Origin: an uncultured Collinsella sp.
GTDB lineage: Bacteria; Actinomycetota; Coriobacteriia; Coriobacteriales; Coriobacteriaceae
Assembly: GCA_900545445.1 (NCBI GenBank)
Contig: UQZH01000010.1
Location: 1-58,828, forward strand
DNA: 58,828 nucleotides
Reading direction: 5' to 3'
Shown: piece by piece, positions 54,702-58,828 of the stretch
How positions within the stretch are numbered: position 1 is the first letter of the stretch
Layout of the letters: each line of letters starts with the position of its first letter
Translations under genes and position numbers: made by a program
Notes under the pieces: generated by a model
The model's input: only the letters and a program-made list of their open reading frames with translations
Databases searched by the model: none
What the model was told of the DNA's origin: nothing

Positions 54702-54756
54702 ATAATGATGCGAATCGTTTTGCATTCTGTGGATCGAGATTTGAAGGGAGCGCTGC

Positions 54757-55302
54757 ATGCGCGTGCTCAAACGAGCCCTGGCGATCGTGTATCTTGCCGC
54801 CGCCGTCGTGGCGCTGGGTACGTTAGTCTGCCAGTTTTGGGGGCCATATACCTATCGCTTTATGCTGTTGATGCGCGATCCGCTGCCTCGCATCGTTGTT
54901 ACGGCGTGCGGCGGTGTCGTGGCACTCGGCGTGCTCGTGGGTTTCTTCCGCCTGATGTTTGCTCGTCGCGAGCCGTCCTGCGTGCATCCGGCGGGGGAGC
55001 GCAATATCGAGGTCACGCTCGCTGCCCTCTCCTCGTGTGCTCGTACCGCGGCAGAGCGCGACGACCGAGTGATGATCGAGCATGTCGAGGCGCGCGTGCA
55101 GGGCTCCGACGAATCGCACGTCCGTTTTAAGGTCGACGCCATCGCGCTCGACGACCGGGATGTGGCCTCCCAAGCTATCGCGATGCAGCAACGTATCGAG
55201 GAGGCCTGCGACACTATGCTCGGCACGCCGGGTACGACCGCGCGCGTCCGTTTTTTGCCGTCCAAGACTACCGTCCAGACCGTGGAGGTTTCCGGTGAGT
55301 GA
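54757..55302 (+). CDS. amaP: AmaP-like alkaline shock response membrane anchor
   Basis: A 181-residue protein with two N-terminal membrane helices (about 7-27 and 45-68) and a soluble C-terminal domain. In Firmicutes AmaP tethers Asp23 to the membrane. It is assigned here from build and context: the next two genes encode a DUF2273 protein and an Asp23 protein, the standard cluster. GAAGGGAG precedes the ATG. It overlaps the DUF2273 gene by 8 bp. Confidence 0.8.
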   Translation: MRVLKRALAIVYLAAAVVALGTLVCQFWGPYTYRFMLLMRDPLPRIVVTACGGVVALGVLVGFFRLMFARREPSCVHPAGERNIEVTLAALSSCARTAAERDDRVMIEHVEARVQGSDESHVRFKVDAIALDDRDVASQAIAMQQRIEEACDTMLGTPGTTARVRFLPSKTTVQTVEVSGE

Positions 55303-55672
55303 TACCAATCAAGATAAGACCGCTCGTACGCCGCGCCTGACGATTGACCAGAGCGCTGCGCCGGCGAGCGAACCTGTTGATTCCAAAGCAGAGGCAGCCG
55401 AGTTACAAGACGCGGCAGCCGCGGATTTTGACGAGGCTATGGGTCTCATCAAGGGTACGGGCGCTGCCATCTGGAGCTATGCTGTGCGTCATCCCAACAC
55501 CACGCTCGGTGCCGTCGCCGGCTTTGTCCTCGCCGTGTTGGTGCTCACGCTCGGCCTGTGGGACACGCTCGTCATTGCATTCTTCGTGCTGATCGGCGCC
55601 GTGATCGGCCAAATTCGCGACGGCGAGAACGGGATCGTCAACTTCTTCGGCCGTCTGTTTAGCGGCCGCTAA
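55295..55672 (+). CDS. DUF2273 small membrane protein of the Asp23 cluster
   Basis: A 125-residue protein. The first 60 residues are a polar Ala/Glu/Asp-rich extension; the family core is the last 65, with two helices (TLGAVAGFVLAVLVLTLGLW and TLVIAFFVLIGAVIGQI) and the ending DGENGIVNFFGRLFSGR. The start is GTG 55295 after GGAGG, overlapping amaP by 8 bp. Members sit between AmaP and Asp23 and are thought to help their membrane assembly. The long N-terminal extension is unusual for the family. Confidence 0.82.
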   Translation: MSDTNQDKTARTPRLTIDQSAAPASEPVDSKAEAAELQDAAAADFDEAMGLIKGTGAAIWSYAVRHPNTTLGAVAGFVLAVLVLTLGLWDTLVIAFFVLIGAVIGQIRDGENGIVNFFGRLFSGR

Positions 55673-55716
55673 TATGTATTCGACTGTCGCATCTGCGGCA
55701 GGCATAAGGAGGAACC

Positions 55717-56244
55717 ATGGCTTTTAATACGAAGGTCGATGTAGCCGATACCGAGCTCGAGGCAGACGAGACCGTCGCTGCCGAGGCCGAGGATGTGACG
55801 CTCGAGGACGAGGCGCTCGTCGAGGCCGAGTCCGATGCTGATGAGGACGACGAGGAGGCGGACGAGGAAGCGGACGAGTCCGAGGACTCGCTGACCTATT
55901 CCAACGGTGTGATCGAGAAGATCGTCGCCATGGCCACCCGCGAGGTGCCGCACGTCCTGGGCATGAAGGGTAACCTTATGCACTTTGTGCAGGAGCAGTT
56001 TGGTGCCGAGAATCTGACCAAGGGCGTGACGGTTGAGGTCACCGATGATAATCGCGTGGTCGTCAACATCTCCGTCATTATCGAGTACGGCGCCTATGCG
56101 CCCGCGATCTTCGACGATGTCAAGGCACGTGTCACCGAGCGCCTTGCCGCGATGACCGGCCTTGAGGTGGCGGGCGTCAACCTGCGCATCGAGGACGTCA
56201 TCACCCCCGAGGAGTACGAGCACCGCACCAGCCAGCACGAGTAA
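55717..56244 (+). CDS. Asp23/Gls24-family envelope stress protein
   Basis: A 175-residue protein. The first 58 residues are extremely acidic (DADEDDEEADEEADESEDS at the end); the Asp23 domain follows (YSNGVIEKIVAMATREVPHV) and closes with VAGVNLRIEDVITPEE. Asp23 proteins form a membrane-associated network beneath the envelope and respond to alkaline or cell-wall stress. AAGGAGG precedes the ATG. It is the last gene of the amaP-DUF2273-asp23 operon, with a repeat touching its stop codon. Confidence 0.9.
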   Translation: MAFNTKVDVADTELEADETVAAEAEDVTLEDEALVEAESDADEDDEEADEEADESEDSLTYSNGVIEKIVAMATREVPHVLGMKGNLMHFVQEQFGAENLTKGVTVEVTDDNRVVVNISVIIEYGAYAPAIFDDVKARVTERLAAMTGLEVAGVNLRIEDVITPEEYEHRTSQHE

Positions 56245-56297
56245 CCTTCCAAAAAGGGACAGGTTTGTTTTGGCAGGCTTTATCTGCGAAAACGTTA
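56244..56297 (+). repeat. GGGACAG-loop dispersed hairpin repeat
   Basis: CCTTCCAAAAAGGGACAGG, then TTTGTTTTGGCAGGCTTTAT and CTGCGAAAACGTT. It starts at the last base of the Asp23 stop codon and may function as part of its 3' end. Confidence 0.8.
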
Positions 56298-56335
56298 AAC
56301 GGCCGACCGCGCAAGCAAAAGCGTGGCCGGCCGTT
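56298..56335 (+). terminator. Terminator of the Asp23 operon
   Basis: AACGGCCGACC and GGCCGGCCGTT form a stem with one mismatch, followed by ATTTG. Confidence 0.65.
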
Positions 56336-56452
56336 ATTTGTATGCCCCCCGATGTGGGCATACCGCTCGTCTAACTAGGGGTTGCAATCGTCGCGTTCCG
56401 CGTTACCCTAATGGGCGCATTGTTTCCAAATTGTTAACGAGGGGTTGCCGTA

Positions 56453-57475
56453 ATGGCCGACGAGCACGAAACAGAAAGCAAGGCATGGGCGATTGAGGCC
56501 GCCGCGGCAGAGGCGGCATCGCGTGCTGCCGAGGAGGTGCATCGTCCTCCCGTGGTGCCGATGGAGCGCGTGGTTGATCGCACCGATATCGAGCGCGGCG
56601 AGCGTGTCGGTCAAAAGCGCAGCCAGGAGCCGGGCTTCCCGCGCTTTTTTGCCGAGCTCAATCTGGGCCTGATTCTTACGGCCTTCGCCATCGTTGCGTT
56701 TAAAACCCCTAATCACTTTGCTTTTGGCGGCACCTCGGGCGTGTCGGTCATTCTGTCCACGCTGTTCCCGACCCTGCCCGTCGGCGTTTTTATGTGGATT
56801 ATCAACGTGGTTCTCGTCGTCTTGGGCTTTATCTTTTTGGAGCGCAAGGCAATCCTGTGGAGCGTCTTCGCCTCGTTTGCGCTTTCGGCCTATGTTTCGC
56901 TGTTTGAGCTTTTTATTCCGACCGATGTCTCTCTGACGGGTGATATGTGGCTCGACCTGTGCTTTGCCGTCATCTTGCCGGCGCTCGGCAGCGCTATTGT
57001 CTTTGATATTGGCGCCTCGACGGGCGGCACGGACATTCTTGCCATGATCCTCAAGCGCCGCACGACGCTCGAGATTGGCCGCGCGCTGCTGTTGGTTGAT
57101 ATCGGCATCGTGGCCATCGCGGCCTTTTTGTATGGCCCGCGTGTCGGTCTGTACTGCGTGCTCGGCCTGTTTGCCAAGACGCTTGTGGTCGACAAAGCCA
57201 TTGAGAGCATTCACCTGCGCAAAGTCTGCACGGTCATTTGCTCCGAGCCGCGCAAAGTCGAGGAGTTTATCGTCAAGCATCTCAACCGCACAGCGACCAT
57301 CAGTCGCGGCTACGGTGCCTTCTCGGGCAAGTGCGTGACGGTGATCATGAGCGTGCTGAGCCGTCGCGAGGCCGTGCAACTACGCCGCTATGCGCGCGAA
57401 GTCGATCCGGGTGCCTTTATCACGATCGTCGACAGCTCCGAGATCGTCGGCAAGGGCTTCCGCGGAACGAACTAG
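56453..57475 (+). CDS. YitT-family membrane protein (DUF161 plus DUF2179)
   Basis: A 340-residue protein. The N-terminal 65 residues are hydrophilic and Glu/Ala-rich, an extension not usual in the family. About five helices then follow with NHFAFGGTSGVSVILSTLFP and IGASTGGTDILAMILKRRT, hallmarks of YitT. A C-terminal DUF2179 domain (CTVICSEPRKVEEFIVKHL, later SRGYGAFSGK) ends the protein. Function is not established, although transport is presumed. It is monocistronic. Confidence 0.88.
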   Translation: MADEHETESKAWAIEAAAAEAASRAAEEVHRPPVVPMERVVDRTDIERGERVGQKRSQEPGFPRFFAELNLGLILTAFAIVAFKTPNHFAFGGTSGVSVILSTLFPTLPVGVFMWIINVVLVVLGFIFLERKAILWSVFASFALSAYVSLFELFIPTDVSLTGDMWLDLCFAVILPALGSAIVFDIGASTGGTDILAMILKRRTTLEIGRALLLVDIGIVAIAAFLYGPRVGLYCVLGLFAKTLVVDKAIESIHLRKVCTVICSEPRKVEEFIVKHLNRTATISRGYGAFSGKCVTVIMSVLSRREAVQLRRYAREVDPGAFITIVDSSEIVGKGFRGTN

Positions 57476-57624
57476 CACAGACATATTCAACGAACCGCCT
57501 GCTGGCGCCGCGTACCTTGCAAATCGGTCATCTTTGAGTATTTGACCCCACATTGGGCAATAATGATGCTAAAGACATCGTTTGCGATCCAAGTGATTCG
57601 TTCAAGATACGAAGGGATGATTCT

Positions 57625-58828
57625 ATGTTCTGCTCGCAGTGTGGCGCCCCCATGGGCGATAACGACAAGTTCTGCGGCGTGTGTGGTGCTCCTAATGCCG
57701 GTGCCTCTGGCCCCGCTCCCCAGGGACAGCCTCAGCCCCAGCAGTTTGTTTCGCAACCGCCCGTGGCGAATGCGCCAAAGGGCTGTGTGGCTCAGGCGTT
57801 CCAAGATATGACCAAGACTCCGGGCGTGCTTCAGCGTGTATGCCAAATCGCGTTTTTGCCGGCGCTGATTTGCGTTGTGTCGGTGCTCGTGTTGTTTATT
57901 CCCGTTATTGGCGGCATTGCGGCTGCCATCGGCTTTTTGGCAGCTTGCATTGCGAGCGTGTGCGGTTCCGGCTTTGGTATTGAGTGGGGCCGTGATCTTT
58001 CGCTCAAGGTCGATGACGGCATGGATCGTCCGCTGATGCGTTCCACGTCGTTTGGTCTCGGAGTCTTTTCGAGCGTTATTTCGGTCGTGCTCGAGGTTAT
58101 CGCTGCCATTCCCGTTATCGGTGTAGTGCTTTCGCTGGCGGAGGGCGCGGTAATTGGCGCCGCAGGCTCGTATTCGTATTACGGCTCTTATGCGCTCGAA
58201 GCTGCGCTGTTTGGCTCGCTTGGCCTGCTTGTCCTGGCGCTAATTGCCTCGGCGATTCTGGGTGTCTTCTTTAAGATGTTCGCCGACATTGCCGTGATGC
58301 ACTTTGCGGTGACCGGGCGCGTCGAGAGCGCGTTTTCGCTCGATAAGGTCTGGGCGGCCTTTAAGCACAACAAGACCAAGCTGTTCTGTGCTTCGTTCCT
58401 TCCCGAGTTTTTGACGGGCCTGGTTTCCAACGCCATTACGTGGATCTTGACAGCTGTCTTTGGTGCCATCGCCGGAATTGGCGCGTACGGCTATTACTAT
58501 CGCCCCACGGGTATCGAGGCGATTGTTACCGCCGGTGGTGTCACGCTCGTATTGTTCCTGGTGCTGATTGCATTCGTCACGGTGTTCCTTACGGTCTTTG
58601 GCAAGATGCTCAAGCACCGTGCCGTTGGCTATTGGGCTGCACGTTATGCAAGCGAATGGGCCGATGAGGACAAGGACGACGTTTTGACTTTTGTGCTCCC
58701 GGGTGAGAAGAAGCCTGCTCCTGCGGGATTCAATCCCACGGCAGCCACTGGTGCAGCGCCTGCCCCGGCGCCCGCGCCTGCACCTGCCCCGGCACCCGCG
58801 CCTGCCCCTGCCCCGGCACCTGCTCCTG
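57625..58828 (+). CDS. Zinc-ribbon membrane protein with Pro-Ala repeats, cut by the window end
   Basis: Starts at ATG 57625 with GAAGGGATG upstream. Residues 1-24 are a double zinc knuckle (MFCSQCGAPMGDNDKFCGVC), a short Gln/Pro linker follows, then about five to six membrane helices between residues 75 and 330 (DUF4013-like arrangement, remembered). A soluble segment ending DDVLTFVLPGEKKPAPAGF leads into a Pro-Ala repeat that runs to the window edge, so the C-terminus is unseen. The zinc ribbon followed by a membrane domain is common in small regulatory or permease-like proteins of Gram-positives. The repeat could span the cell wall. Confidence 0.78.
   Translation, partial: MFCSQCGAPMGDNDKFCGVCGAPNAGASGPAPQGQPQPQQFVSQPPVANAPKGCVAQAFQDMTKTPGVLQRVCQIAFLPALICVVSVLVLFIPVIGGIAAAIGFLAACIASVCGSGFGIEWGRDLSLKVDDGMDRPLMRSTSFGLGVFSSVISVVLEVIAAIPVIGVVLSLAEGAVIGAAGSYSYYGSYALEAALFGSLGLLVLALIASAILGVFFKMFADIAVMHFAVTGRVESAFSLDKVWAAFKHNKTKLFCASFLPEFLTGLVSNAITWILTAVFGAIAGIGAYGYYYRPTGIEAIVTAGGVTLVLFLVLIAFVTVFLTVFGKMLKHRAVGYWAARYASEWADEDKDDVLTFVLPGEKKPAPAGFNPTAATGAAPAPAPAPAPAPAPAPAPAPAPAP

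Overview
This is a GC-rich bacterial chromosome segment carrying about 45 protein genes. The gene content suggests an anaerobic, Gram-positive gut actinobacterium of the Coriobacteriia, most likely Collinsella or a close relative. The grounds are an Asp23/AmaP envelope-stress cluster, prolipoprotein diacylglyceryl transferase with lipoprotein signal peptides, a LexA box of the Gram-positive type (GAAC-N4-GTTC), a very large 2-hydroxyacyl-CoA dehydratase activase-like protein, an arylsulfate sulfotransferase lipoprotein, and the non-mevalonate enzyme Dxs. The genus is an inference from gene content; no rRNA or complete tRNA is present to confirm it.

Layout. 1-3.4 kb: aspartate-family amino acid synthesis (thrC divergent from lysC, then asd). 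3.4-5.8 kb: a gene-poor patch of long palindromes, a DNA-repair methyltransferase (ogt), an Abi-family remnant, and a GyrI-like gene with a LexA box in its promoter. 5.9-9.3 kb: a MacB/FtsX-type ABC exporter. 9.3-12.2 kb: two copies of an approximately 300-bp intergenic element around a membrane-linked XRE regulator and a small conserved protein. 12.2-20.2 kb: phosphofructokinase, an Ntn hydrolase, an M18 aminopeptidase, an RHH/PIN toxin-antitoxin pair, a 2-hydroxyacid dehydrogenase, methionine aminopeptidase and a TYW1-like radical SAM protein. 20.5-23.7 kb: an alpha/beta hydrolase, then a degenerate-GGDEF/REC/HD-GYP signalling protein with a separate HPt protein. 23.8-28.2 kb: a polar amino acid ABC operon ending in a C26 glutamine-amidotransferase-like hydrolase. 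28.7-32.2 kb: dxs, an HD-domain protein and a CmpB-type membrane protein. 32.5-35.5 kb: a TetR/MFS efflux pair with a palindromic operator, and a Cof-type phosphatase. 35.8-36.2 kb: a candidate type I toxin-antitoxin unit. 36.3-43.2 kb: TetR, the giant activase-like protein and 3-hydroxyacyl-CoA dehydrogenase. 43.4-48.2 kb: sulfotransferase, a DUF389 membrane protein and an OPT transporter. 48.4-51.3 kb: coaX, dCMP deaminase, an Nfu-type Fe-S protein and lgt. 51.4-58.8 kb: a DUF6020-like membrane protein, a YebC-type regulator, the AmaP/DUF2273/Asp23 cluster, a YitT-family protein and a truncated zinc-ribbon membrane protein.

The noncoding DNA is unusually structured. It holds at least four kinds of repeated or palindromic element: hairpins with a shared GGGACAG loop, palindromes with GTTGCGGTG arms, long inverted repeats, and the 300-bp pair. 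It also holds a strikingly regular array of 15-mers in alternating orientation at 28.4-28.6 kb. The most interesting candidates for a new system are the small-protein locus at 35.86-36.17 kb (membrane peptide, ribosome-site-hiding hairpin, convergent antisense promoter) and the 40-bp-period array upstream of the amino acid transporter.
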